Positions 1-6,800 of a DNA stretch of 9,625 bases are shown piece after piece. This DNA is from CAYZEZ01 sp964477295 (lineage in GTDB: Bacteria; Bacteroidota; Bacteroidia; Bacteroidales; SM23-62). The position numbers and the translations under genes are program-made. Numbering within the stretch: the stretch's first letter is position 1; every line of letters starts with the position of its first letter. The stretch lies in assembly GCA_964477295.1 (NCBI GenBank), contig CAYZEZ010000194.1:1-9625 (forward strand), in the 5' to 3' direction. The notes below the pieces were generated by a model, which was not told the DNA's origin, did no database searches, and saw nothing but the letters and a program-made list of their open reading frames with translations.

Positions 1-43
1 ATCTCTCAACCAGTACCTCGCCACCAGTACCTGTTTTTTCCAT
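1..43 (-). CDS. N-terminal fragment of a divergent gene, possibly a thiamine-diphosphate-dependent enzyme
   Basis: An ATG on the minus strand at 43-41 opens a frame that stays open to the window edge, giving 14 codons (MEKTGTGGEVLVER). It diverges from aspS with 57 bases between the two starts. The GxEVLVE pattern right after a short polar start resembles the N-terminus of acetolactate-synthase-like, thiamine-diphosphate-binding proteins, which usually begin with a 'GAxxLVxxL' helix. That resemblance rests on about eight residues, so the family is a guess. No other part of the protein is visible. It could also be a chance open frame, because 43 bases without a stop is not improbable. Confidence 0.4.
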   Translation of the reverse strand, partial: MEKTGTGGEVLVER

Positions 44-100
44 TTTCTTTGCTATTTTCGTAGTCTGTTTTTATTAAGTTAATTCTTTAAATCTGTAAAT

Positions 101-1849
101 ATGTATCGTACACACACTTGCGGTGAGCTTAGGGCTGATCATGACGGACAATCCGTATCCCTGTCCGGCTGGGTGCAGCGCTCCCGTGATCTTGGAGGAA
201 TGACATTTGTTGATCTGCGCGACAGGTATGGGATCACGCAGCTGGTGTTTAATATGGAAACAAATAAGGACCTGTGTGAGATAGCCAGGAAACTTGGTAG
301 GGAATATGTTATTAAAGTTTCAGGCAAAGTAACTATTCGCAGCAATCCGAACAAAAAAATGCCTACCGGTGAAATTGAAGTTACAGTGTCGTCGATCGAG
401 ATCCTGAATAAGGCCATGCTTCCCCCATTTACCATTGAGGATGATACCGATGGTGGCGATGAGCTCAGGATGAAATTCAGGTACCTTGATCACAGGCGTC
501 CCTGCATTAAACGGAATATTGAATTGCGGCACCGGATGGCACAGGAGGTGAGGATCTATATGGATTCCCAAAAATTTATTGAGATTGAAACTCCGGTGCT
601 GATGAAAACCACACCGGAAGGGGCGAGGGATTTTGTAGTGCCATCGAGGATGAACCAGGGACAGTTTTATGCATTGCCCCAGTCGCCACAGACATTTAAA
701 CAGTTACTCATGGTGGCTGGTTATGACCGCTATTTTCAAATCGTCAAGTGTTTCAGGGATGAAGATCTCAGGGCCGACCGGCAACTGGAATTCACACAGA
801 TTGATTGTGAAATGTCGTTTGTGGAACGTGATGATATATTGGCCGCATTTGAAGGACTGGCCAAACACCTCTTTAAAAAAATACTGGATGTGGAGATCGA
901 CTATGACTTCCCGAAAATGGCATACCAGGAAGCCCTGGAAAAATACGGGACCGATAAACCCGACCTGCGATTTGAAATGACCATCCATGAGATCACTGAG
1001 CTTGTAAAGGGTAAAGATTTCAGGGTGTTCAACCAGGCAGAGTATGTGGGTGCAATCTGTGCTGAAGGTGCATCAGAGTATTCAAGGAAAGAGCTGGATA
1101 TCCTGACCGATTTTGTGACTAAACCCCAGATCGGTGCCGGGGGATTGATCTATGTAAAAGTGAATCAGGATGATACATTTAGATCATCCGTTGATAAGTT
1201 TTACTCTGAAGAGGATTTGAAAAAGTGGTCAGACACCATTGGAGCAAAGCCGGGAGACCTGCTTCTTATTATGGCCGGAGAAACTGCATCGACCAGGAAT
1301 GCGCTCAGTGAGCTAAGGCTGGAGATGGGTACGAGATTGGGCCTGCGTGATGAAAACAGCTATAAACCATTATGGGTGGTCGATTTTCCATTGCTTGAAT
1401 GGGATGAAGAGTCGGGCAGGTTCCATGCCATGCATCATCCTTTTACCTCTCCCAAGCTGGAGGACCTCGAGTTATTTGACAAAGACCCGGGAAAAGTTAG
1501 AGCCAATGCCTATGATCTTGTAATCAATGGCGTTGAGATCGGCGGTGGCTCAGTAAGGATCCACAATAAAGATTTACAAAAGCTGATGTTTAAGAACCTT
1601 GGCTTTACGGAGGAAGATGCCCAGGAAAAATTTGGATTCCTTATGAATGCCTTTACCTATGGAGCTCCTCCTCATGGTGGAATTGCCTTCGGGTTTGACC
1701 GGTGGGTAGCCATGTTTGCGGGGCTCGATTCGATACGGGATGTGATCGCGTTTCCGAAAAACAACTCCGGCAGGGACGTTATGATAGATTCACCTTCTTC
1801 TATTGACCAGGAACAGTGGGATGAACTGGGCTTGGCAAAAAAGAAGTAA
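101..1849 (+). CDS. aspS: aspartyl-tRNA synthetase (class IIb)
   Basis: This cytoplasmic enzyme charges tRNA-Asp with aspartate using ATP. The 582 residues match the usual bacterial AspRS length of about 580-600. In order they hold an OB-fold anticodon-binding domain (about 1-105, with the WVQRSRDLGG stretch at 24-33), class II motif 1 (about 140-167), motif 2 with FRDEDLRADR at 218-227 and the ATP-contacting Arg219, the bacterial GAD insertion (about 285-400), and motif 3, GIAFGFDRW at 527-535, with the invariant Arg534. Leu31 follows RD in the anticodon loop, as in E. coli AspRS, where many tRNA-Asn-misacylating AspRSs carry His. This hints at a discriminating enzyme. The ATG start gives the standard N-terminus (MYRTHTCGEL), and an imperfect -7-like TATTTTCG lies at 53-60. 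The next gene follows after 21 bases and may be cotranscribed. Confidence 0.98.
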   Translation: MYRTHTCGELRADHDGQSVSLSGWVQRSRDLGGMTFVDLRDRYGITQLVFNMETNKDLCEIARKLGREYVIKVSGKVTIRSNPNKKMPTGEIEVTVSSIEILNKAMLPPFTIEDDTDGGDELRMKFRYLDHRRPCIKRNIELRHRMAQEVRIYMDSQKFIEIETPVLMKTTPEGARDFVVPSRMNQGQFYALPQSPQTFKQLLMVAGYDRYFQIVKCFRDEDLRADRQLEFTQIDCEMSFVERDDILAAFEGLAKHLFKKILDVEIDYDFPKMAYQEALEKYGTDKPDLRFEMTIHEITELVKGKDFRVFNQAEYVGAICAEGASEYSRKELDILTDFVTKPQIGAGGLIYVKVNQDDTFRSSVDKFYSEEDLKKWSDTIGAKPGDLLLIMAGETASTRNALSELRLEMGTRLGLRDENSYKPLWVVDFPLLEWDEESGRFHAMHHPFTSPKLEDLELFDKDPGKVRANAYDLVINGVEIGGGSVRIHNKDLQKLMFKNLGFTEEDAQEKFGFLMNAFTYGAPPHGGIAFGFDRWVAMFAGLDSIRDVIAFPKNNSGRDVMIDSPSSIDQEQWDELGLAKKK

Positions 1850-1870
1850 TCCAGCAAAAAATAAGTATAT

Positions 1871-2344
1871 ATGTTAAAAAGGTTAGTCCCTGTTCTTTTC
1901 ATATTAATACTTAGCTTTCTTTTCAGCGATAACCTGGCTCAAATACACAGGGGACAAAGATCCAATGTCGCAAAGGTCGACATGCTTGGAGCCATTGCCT
2001 TTAAAAGGTTTGGGTTGGCCTATGAGAGGGTTATCAATAATAAAATCAGCGCCCAGCTGGATTTCCAGGTTATCAGTGATGGTTATACGATTTCTCCCGA
2101 ACTAAGATATTATCTGTTAAGGGATTACGCCCCTGAGGGTTTGTTTGTCAGTCCATTTGGTCGTATTCTTTGCAGTAATATTGGCGGGGGTCTTGGCTAT
2201 GGTTTTGGTGGATTGGTGGGTTACCAGACCCTGTTTGCTTCCCGTTTATCTGCAGACGTCTTTATTGGACCGGGCTTTAATTATCTTGCCAAAGAAACAG
2301 AGTGGGACATCTGGGCAGGTATAACCCTTGGCCTGGCCTTCTGA
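1871..2344 (+). CDS. small exported beta-rich protein, probable outer-membrane barrel (DUF3575-like)
   Basis: A 157-residue protein. Residues 1-23 form a signal peptide: KR at 3-4, a hydrophobic core at 5-18, and likely cleavage after NLA, before Gln24. The mature part alternates polar and hydrophobic residues, contains PELRYYL at 76-82, is glycine-rich (GGGLGYGFGGLVGY, 105-118), and ends in an aromatic residue (GLAF). These are typical of small Bacteroidetes outer-membrane barrels. The 'LRYYL...PFG...GYG.G..GY' pattern resembles DUF3575 proteins, but this is recognition by eye, not a search. The gene starts 21 bases after aspS with no visible terminator between, so read-through is likely, although no functional link to charging of tRNA is evident. 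The stop codon's last base is also the first base of the inverted-repeat element downstream. Function is unknown. Confidence 0.85.
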   Translation: MLKRLVPVLFILILSFLFSDNLAQIHRGQRSNVAKVDMLGAIAFKRFGLAYERVINNKISAQLDFQVISDGYTISPELRYYLLRDYAPEGLFVSPFGRILCSNIGGGLGYGFGGLVGYQTLFASRLSADVFIGPGFNYLAKETEWDIWAGITLGLAF

Positions 2345-2350
2345 TTAATT

Positions 2351-2385
2351 CAAGTTGCCAGGTACCAGGTACAAGTTACAGTTAA
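2351..2385 (+). repeat. degenerate heptanucleotide array, left arm
   Basis: Reading from 2351 in steps of seven gives CAAGTTG, CCAGGTA, CCAGGTA, CAAGTTA and CAGTTAA. Two units are identical and the others share the CA..TT or CAGGT core. The array begins seven bases past the stop codon at 2342-2344. It forms the left arm of the larger inverted repeat. Confidence 0.7.
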
Positions 2386-2474
2386 AATATTAATGATCAA
2401 TAACCTAGACTTAATGCCTGAATTTAATGAGATCCATTAACTCAAATATATGTGGCTGTAATTCAGACGCTTAG

Positions 2475-2509
2475 TAACCTGCATCCTGTATCTGGCACCT
2501 GGCAATTTG
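2475..2509 (-). repeat. degenerate heptanucleotide array, right arm
   Basis: Read on the minus strand from 2509 in steps of seven: CAAATTG, CCAGGTG, CCAGATA, CAGGATG and CAGGTTA. The units are the same kind as in the left arm but in the opposite orientation. The 7-base bulge between the arms equals exactly one unit, as expected if one array gained or lost a repeat. Confidence 0.7.
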
Positions 2510-2578
2510 AGTTAATGAATTATCCTTTTGTAGTTAAATTGCTGTTAACCAATGATTAATATCCGGTTAGCTAAACTG

Positions 2579-2607
2579 CTATTTATAACGGAAGTGTTTA
2601 TAAATAG
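2579..2607. promoter_or_regulatory. 10-bp perfect inverted repeat with 9-base spacer, candidate operator or hairpin
   Basis: CTATTTATAA at 2579-2588 is the exact reverse complement of TTATAAATAG at 2598-2607, separated by nine bases. It is AT-rich and lies 93 bases before the STAS gene start, in the only gap that can hold that gene's promoter. The geometry fits a dimeric regulator's operator. A weak RNA hairpin is the alternative. No run of T follows, which argues against a terminator. No convincing TAnnTTTG box was found between it and the start. The rest of the 356-base gap (2345-2700), apart from the repeat element, is AT-rich with no RNA gene or small ORF that I can support. Confidence 0.4.
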
Positions 2608-2700
2608 ACCGATGATGTTAATAATTAACCTTTTTATATAGCTTTAGCTGCATGTAACATATTATTTTCACAGTGTTGTTATAAACCACAACCATTCATA

Positions 2701-3039
2701 ATGTTACAGATTAAGCAGAAAAAAAAGACATTTCAGGTATCATTGAGAAAAACCAGCAGGATAAATACGTTGATTGCCGATACTATCCGGGAGGAGTTGA
2801 CTGGAATTGTATCGGTGCCTGGCCGTACTGTCATTTTCAGCATGCAGGGTATTAAGTTTATCGACAGCAATGGATTTGAGGCTATCCTGACCATCGTAAA
2901 ACGTTCACAGGATTCAGGAAGTATTTTTAAGATCTGTGATGTCTCCGAGGAAGTATATGAGTTGATTAAACTGATGAAACTGAATGTGGTGTTTGAAATT
3001 TTTCCGGAGCACCACAATCATGCATTTTCTATGGTTTAA
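2701..3039 (+). CDS. STAS-domain protein (anti-sigma-factor-antagonist-like)
   Basis: A 112-residue single-domain protein of the length usual for SpoIIAA/RsbV-type antagonists. The segment GRTVIFSMQGIKFIDSNGFE (41-60) holds the hallmark beta strand followed by the D-S-x-G loop. Ser56 sits where the partner kinase phosphorylates SpoIIAA-type proteins, and the helix AILTIVKRSQ follows it. Residues 75-78 and the SEEVYELIKLM helix (82-92) complete the fold. In the family, the unphosphorylated form binds an anti-sigma or kinase partner and releases its target. No RsbW-like kinase, PP2C phosphatase or sigma factor is in the window, so the partner is unknown. It has its own long upstream gap with a perfect inverted repeat, and its stop codon overlaps the convergent gene's stop. 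The polar N-terminus IKQKKKTF is slightly basic. Confidence 0.88.
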   Translation: MLQIKQKKKTFQVSLRKTSRINTLIADTIREELTGIVSVPGRTVIFSMQGIKFIDSNGFEAILTIVKRSQDSGSIFKICDVSEEVYELIKLMKLNVVFEIFPEHHNHAFSMV

Positions 3040-5423
3040 TCAATCACCTCGAAACTTGCTTTACCTTCTGCCGGGATTCCTTTCTCGGATATTCCCTCAA
3101 GCACCACTTCAAAATTACCCCTGGTATCTGAGCTGTAAAACTCAGCTGCTGCATTACCGAGAGAATCGGTATGGATAACAGGCGCCCAATAAAGAGTAGT
3201 TCGGTTATCAGGATATAAGTGGTCGAAGGCAGTTCCGTATTTTGGACTATAAAATTCCCTGGGCTTGTAGTACCCTAGCATTTGAAAATTCAATACACCT
3301 TTCTTAATGAAAAAACCTCTTCTGGTATATATCGAAATAACACCATTGGCTCCACGGGAGCCATATATGGCAGCTGTAGGACCTTTCAAAAATTCAATTC
3401 TTTCCACATCGTTTGGATTAAGCGTCGAAACTGCACCCACATCTACCGGAACATTGTCGATAAGGTAGAGTGGTTCGACACCTCCATAAATTGATCCTAC
3501 ACCTCTGATTATGACCTGATCCCCCGTAACCATTACCCCCGGGACCCTTCCTTTAATTATATCAAAAACACTGTTGTATGTAGCCATTTGTTCATCAACA
3601 TATATCACAAAATCGGGCTCATGATAGATCCCTGCAATCATCACCTGGTTAGTATCCCTCTCGGGAGTTTCCATTGGCCGGAATTCGTTGGTTCCGGTTA
3701 TTTCCATTGTTTGTGTGTAACTGGAATAGTTAAGTTTGGTTTCCGGAAGTTCTGATTCATCCACGTAGATCACGAGGTTTTTCCTGCCGGTGTGTCTTTT
3801 TGCGGTAATTTCAATATTTAAGGTATCTTCATAATCAGGCAGGGAGAATTCAAACTCGCCGGCTTTATTGGTGCGACTATAGTAAACATCATTAAAACCA
3901 CTTTGAACAGTTAGATTTACCGGTATATTTTTGAGGGGTATATCAAATATTTCACGAGTGATCCTGCCTTGTACTATCAGATTGCGTTCCACCGGGTAAT
4001 TAATTTTGAGAGGTATGTTTTTGGTCACGTTTTCCCAGAGAAATCGTCTCCAACCATGTGTCATCATAAGGTAATCAAGGTCTTTTCTTATTTCCGGGGA
4101 GTTATTCTCAAAATAATAATCAGGATTTTCGATTCTTCCTTTCAGGTCAGATGTTAACAACAGATAGGAACTGATACCTGAATGAAATTCCCCTGAATAA
4201 TCCTTAAGCTGCCGGTTCGAAACAGCCAATGAAAATTCACCCTGGACAGGATTCCCGTTCAGATCTGATATCCTGACTCCAACGGCAATTTTTTCCCGGG
4301 TCCCGTAATTGTTGTCATCTGTAGAGATCGCAACATTCAGTTTATCATCATTTTTAATAAAAATCAGTCTTTCACATTGTGGTTCTATTCTTTCATTAAA
4401 AAGGGTTATTTGTGCAATCCCTGTCGGAAATGATTGGGTTGGAATACTTATTTTCCTGGTTCCCGACTGAAGCCTGAATGTTTCCTGATAATAGACTTTA
4501 CCACGCGTTTGAGCAAGCAGGGTCACTTCCGGCTCAGAAAAAGTGCTCTGTATGGTAACCTCAACATTGATTCCTGCAGGATCGACCAATAAATTGTATC
4601 CGGACCCCCGGAGATCAGGCAGGGGAAACTTTTCTTGTTTACCTGATGCATTCTTTACAAGGGCAAAATATTTATTATCCGGTTCAGGAGTGAATTTGAA
4701 TGATCCCATACCAAGATGAGCACTTTTAAAAGTAGATACCTGCAGTCCCGTATTATTAACTATTTCTCCTTCAACGTCAATACCAAGTCCAAGGTCATTG
4801 ATGGCCTTGAATGCGATGTTATTCTCCAACCCTATGATGAGATCACCTCCTTCAGGGAAAAACTGGAGATCCATCCTCTGAGACTTGCGCTGGCTTTTTT
4901 TCTTCAGTTTTTTATTAGCCAGTTTATCGTCTCTGAATAATTCACCGGCCAGATCAGGATTCCAGATATTGATGTGTTCCCTGAAAAATGATTCGTCACC
5001 GAAATTCCGCATCCAGCTGGTATACGCCCTGATCTCATATTGACCCGGCGGCATGGTGTCATATAATTGAAAGTCGCCGTGAGCAAATCCATCTTTCAGT
5101 TTAATAAGTCGCTGCTGTGATGTTCTCCCGAAAGAATTGATCAATTCCACAATCAATGTATTACTGTATGTACTTGGCAAATGGGTTCTCGAATCAAGAA
5201 AATAGATCTTGAACCAGATATGATCACCAACAATATAGGCAGGTTTATCAAGGTGCATGTAAACCTTTTGCTGGGGATATTTCTCATACCAGGCATCTAG
5301 TTTTTCCGATATTTCAGAAACCGGATCAACAGGATGAATATACACCCTGCTCCAACAAACAAACAGGAACCCGATAATAAATATGAACAGGATTCTCAGG
5401 AATCGTATAGTTGAATTATTCAT
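3036..5423 (-). CDS. macroglobulin-like surface protein ending in a TonB-receptor plug domain, no barrel
   Basis: A 795-residue envelope protein with an N-terminal hydrophobic segment (8-24), either a signal peptide or an anchor. KVYMHLDKPAYIVGDHIWFK (53-72) and GQYEIRAYT (127-135) mark an MG2-type macroglobulin domain. Further beta-sandwich domains follow to about 460, including the family's typical DYLMMTHGWRRFLW (450-463). A carboxypeptidase-regulatory-like sandwich covers about 481-555. Residues about 617-702 form a TonB plug domain (IIKGRVPGVMV, PLYLIDNVPVD, VERIEFLKGPTAAIYGSRGANGVI). The C-terminus (718-795) has YYKPREFYSPKY and PDNRTTLYWAP, then a last sandwich. A SusC-type protein would continue into a barrel of several hundred residues, which is absent here. 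The arrangement recurs in Bacteroidetes, but its function is not established. It lies 52 bases after the AhpD-like gene on the same strand, and a leader of mostly A and T precedes the ATG. There is no good lipobox at Cys23. Confidence 0.9.
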   Translation of the reverse strand: MNNSTIRFLRILFIFIIGFLFVCWSRVYIHPVDPVSEISEKLDAWYEKYPQQKVYMHLDKPAYIVGDHIWFKIYFLDSRTHLPSTYSNTLIVELINSFGRTSQQRLIKLKDGFAHGDFQLYDTMPPGQYEIRAYTSWMRNFGDESFFREHINIWNPDLAGELFRDDKLANKKLKKKSQRKSQRMDLQFFPEGGDLIIGLENNIAFKAINDLGLGIDVEGEIVNNTGLQVSTFKSAHLGMGSFKFTPEPDNKYFALVKNASGKQEKFPLPDLRGSGYNLLVDPAGINVEVTIQSTFSEPEVTLLAQTRGKVYYQETFRLQSGTRKISIPTQSFPTGIAQITLFNERIEPQCERLIFIKNDDKLNVAISTDDNNYGTREKIAVGVRISDLNGNPVQGEFSLAVSNRQLKDYSGEFHSGISSYLLLTSDLKGRIENPDYYFENNSPEIRKDLDYLMMTHGWRRFLWENVTKNIPLKINYPVERNLIVQGRITREIFDIPLKNIPVNLTVQSGFNDVYYSRTNKAGEFEFSLPDYEDTLNIEITAKRHTGRKNLVIYVDESELPETKLNYSSYTQTMEITGTNEFRPMETPERDTNQVMIAGIYHEPDFVIYVDEQMATYNSVFDIIKGRVPGVMVTGDQVIIRGVGSIYGGVEPLYLIDNVPVDVGAVSTLNPNDVERIEFLKGPTAAIYGSRGANGVISIYTRRGFFIKKGVLNFQMLGYYKPREFYSPKYGTAFDHLYPDNRTTLYWAPVIHTDSLGNAAAEFYSSDTRGNFEVVLEGISEKGIPAEGKASFEVID

Positions 5424-5464
5424 GTTTTATATATTTTATCATTTCATACTTTACACACCCCCCT

Positions 5465-5485
5465 CTGACCGCTGATCACTGATCA
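5465..5485. repeat. three 7-bp units spanning the stop codon of the AhpD-like gene
   Basis: On the plus strand the units are CTGACCG, CTGATCA and CTGATCA. The last two are identical and the first differs at two positions. The minus-strand stop codon of the AhpD-like gene is at 5478-5476, inside the second unit, so the final residues (VDQ) are encoded by the array. Units 2 and 3 together also form an odd-length palindrome. Confidence 0.65.
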
Positions 5486-5820
5486 ACAAGTTGTTCCCAG
5501 TAATCCATGGCCCTTCTGGTGTGAGGAATTACAATAGTCCCGCCTACAAGATTCGCCACGGCGAATATTTCAAACAGCTCATCACTGGTTACGCCCTTTT
5601 CATGGCATTTCTCAAGGTGGTATTTTATGCAATCATCACAGCGTAAAACCATCGAACTGACCAGTCCCAGCATCTCTTTAACTTTAGAAGGCAAAGCCCC
5701 ATCCATGTAGGTATTGGTGTCGAGGTTATAAATCCGTTTCATAACTTTATTGTCATGCTCCAGGATTTTTTTGTTCATTTTTTCCCTGTATTCCCTGAAT
5801 TCCCGGATAGGATCACTCAT
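5476..5820 (-). CDS. carboxymuconolactone decarboxylase / AhpD-like CxxC protein
   Basis: A 114-residue protein of the CMD/AhpD family. It carries the full peroxidatic signature of mycobacterial AhpD, E-x11-C-x2-C-x3-H: Glu49, Cys61, Cys64 and His68, with an additional Cys72. The downstream VANLVGGTIVIPHTRRAMDYWEQL (88-111) is the usual C-terminal helix of single-domain family members. In the family such proteins are small thiol-disulfide reductases or peroxidases that work as oligomers, and some act as decarboxylases or have unknown substrates. The intact CxxC and acid/His relay favour a redox role. No AhpC or other peroxiredoxin is nearby. The first 35 residues are charged and helical. The 237-base gap upstream is shared with the divergent yebC. 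The next gene on this strand follows after 52 bases, suggesting one transcript. Confidence 0.92.
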   Translation of the reverse strand: MSDPIREFREYREKMNKKILEHDNKVMKRIYNLDTNTYMDGALPSKVKEMLGLVSSMVLRCDDCIKYHLEKCHEKGVTSDELFEIFAVANLVGGTIVIPHTRRAMDYWEQLVDQ

Positions 5821-6024
5821 ACATTTTATTTTAATGATTAAACCTGTTGTGCCGGACAGAAAAATGCCTGTATTATATGTGATAATGCAACAACTAAAAA
5901 CCCTATCTGCTCTTGCATGAATTTAATTATTTCTGCCCGGTTATTTTTGATGTTCAAGTTAATCTAATTGTATGTTAAAACCTACCCCTGTATATTGAAG
6001 GGTATGATTTTTTACCATTTTTTG

Positions 6025-6032
6025 TACTTTTG
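6025..6032 (+). promoter_or_regulatory. candidate Bacteroidetes -7 box for yebC
   Basis: TACTTTTG matches the Bacteroidetes TAnnTTTG -7 consensus exactly and lies 25 bases before the yebC ATG, which would give a leader of about 20 bases. No TTTG is found at the expected spacing for a -33 element. The nearest TTG, at 5995-5997, is too far upstream. A second exact match, TATTTTTG at 5942-5949, is an alternative further from the gene. Confidence 0.45.
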
Positions 6033-6057
6033 CCGCATCGTTTGAAAAGATACAATT

Positions 6058-6798
6058 ATGTCAGGTCATAGTAAATGGTCAACAATTAAGAGGAAAAAGG
6101 GTGCTGCCGATGCCAAAAGGAGCAAAATTTTTTCCAGGATGGCAAAGGAGATCCAGGTGGCAACAAAGGAAGGCGGACCTGATCCGGAAAGTAATTCAAG
6201 GTTGCGGCTTGCCATCGCCAATGCCAAGGGTGTGAATATGCCAAAGGATAATATTGAAAGGGCTATCAGCAGTGCAGATAAAGATTCATCTGCCCTCGCG
6301 GAAGTATCTTTTGAGGGATATGCACCCTGCGGGATTGCCGTTTTTGTTGAATGTATGACCGATAATAAAAATCGAACTGTCAGCAATATCCGGGCGATTT
6401 TTAATAAACGGGGAGGAAGCCTTGGGACATCTGGTTCCGTTGGATTTATGTTTAACACGAAGGGAGTTTTTACTGTTCCGAAGGGAGATATTAAACGGGA
6501 TGAGTTTGAACTGGAAATAATAGATGCGGGTGTTGAGGACATTGAATTGGAAGACGGCATGTTTATTATTACCACCCCACTTGAGGATTTCGGAAATGTT
6601 CAGAAGAAGCTTGAGGAGATGGACCTGACACCGGAGACAGCTGAATTACAAAGAATACCCCAGGAGACCAAAGAACTGGATATAGAAGATGCCATCAGGG
6701 TTTTAAACCTGATTGAGGATTTCGAGGAAGATGAGGATGTGCAGAAGGTTTTTCACAACCTGGAGATAACCGATGCTATTCTCGATGCACTTGAATAA
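6058..6798 (+). CDS. yebC: YebC/PmpR family translation or transcription regulator
   Basis: A 246-residue cytoplasmic protein with the family's unmistakable N-terminus MSGHSKWSTIKRKKGAADAK, which fixes the start. Other family blocks are MPKDNIERAI (61-70), FEGYAPCGIAVFVE (85-98), TDNKNRT (101-107), the glycine-rich GGSLGTSGSVGFMF (119-132) and a C-terminal acidic segment (220-230). The length is typical (about 240-250). YebC/TACO1 proteins were first annotated as DNA-binding regulators. Work on several members links them to easing ribosome stalling, notably at proline-rich stretches, so a translation role is likely here. It is transcribed alone: divergent from the AhpD-like gene and convergent with the DUF4386-like gene 51 bases away. 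A degenerate 7-bp repeat array follows its stop codon. Confidence 0.97.
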   Translation: MSGHSKWSTIKRKKGAADAKRSKIFSRMAKEIQVATKEGGPDPESNSRLRLAIANAKGVNMPKDNIERAISSADKDSSALAEVSFEGYAPCGIAVFVECMTDNKNRTVSNIRAIFNKRGGSLGTSGSVGFMFNTKGVFTVPKGDIKRDEFELEIIDAGVEDIELEDGMFIITTPLEDFGNVQKKLEEMDLTPETAELQRIPQETKELDIEDAIRVLNLIEDFEEDEDVQKVFHNLEITDAILDALE

Positions 6799-6800
6799 AT

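Larger units (their letters stand above)
2344..2516. repeat. long imperfect inverted repeat built of opposed 7-bp arrays
   Basis: The arms 2344-2372 and 2488-2516 are inverted copies matching at 25 of 29 positions. Three of the four mismatches would be G-U pairs in the plus-strand RNA, so 28 of 29 bases could pair. After one extra 7-base unit in the right arm, 2373-2379 can pair with 2474-2480 at 6 of 7 positions. The remaining loop is about 94 bases. No transposase and no flanking target duplication are visible, so this is not an autonomous mobile element. It follows the stop codon of the upstream gene directly and could act as an RNA stability or transcription-end structure. That role is inference. 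Confidence 0.8.

Noticed and set aside
9..32. Direct repeat ACCAGTACCT with 14-base period at the left edge, like another heptamer array
   Set aside because: It falls inside the likely N-terminal coding sequence of the edge gene, where the two copies are read in different frames. Only two copies exist and chance is likely.
2351..2509. CRISPR-like array
   Set aside because: Units are 7 bases with no spacers, and no cas genes are present.
2344..2516. MITE or other mobile element
   Set aside because: The ends begin at the gene's stop codon, no target-site duplication flanks the arms, no transposase is near, and the arms are explained better as repeat arrays.
5355..5423. Lipoprotein signal at Cys23 of the macroglobulin/plug protein
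   Set aside because: The preceding residues are LFV, lacking the small residue expected at -1. A simple signal peptide or anchor is more likely.
6066..6575. 169-codon open frame antisense to yebC
   Set aside because: yebC on the other strand is a clear family member. The antisense frame has no recognisable protein features beyond composition.
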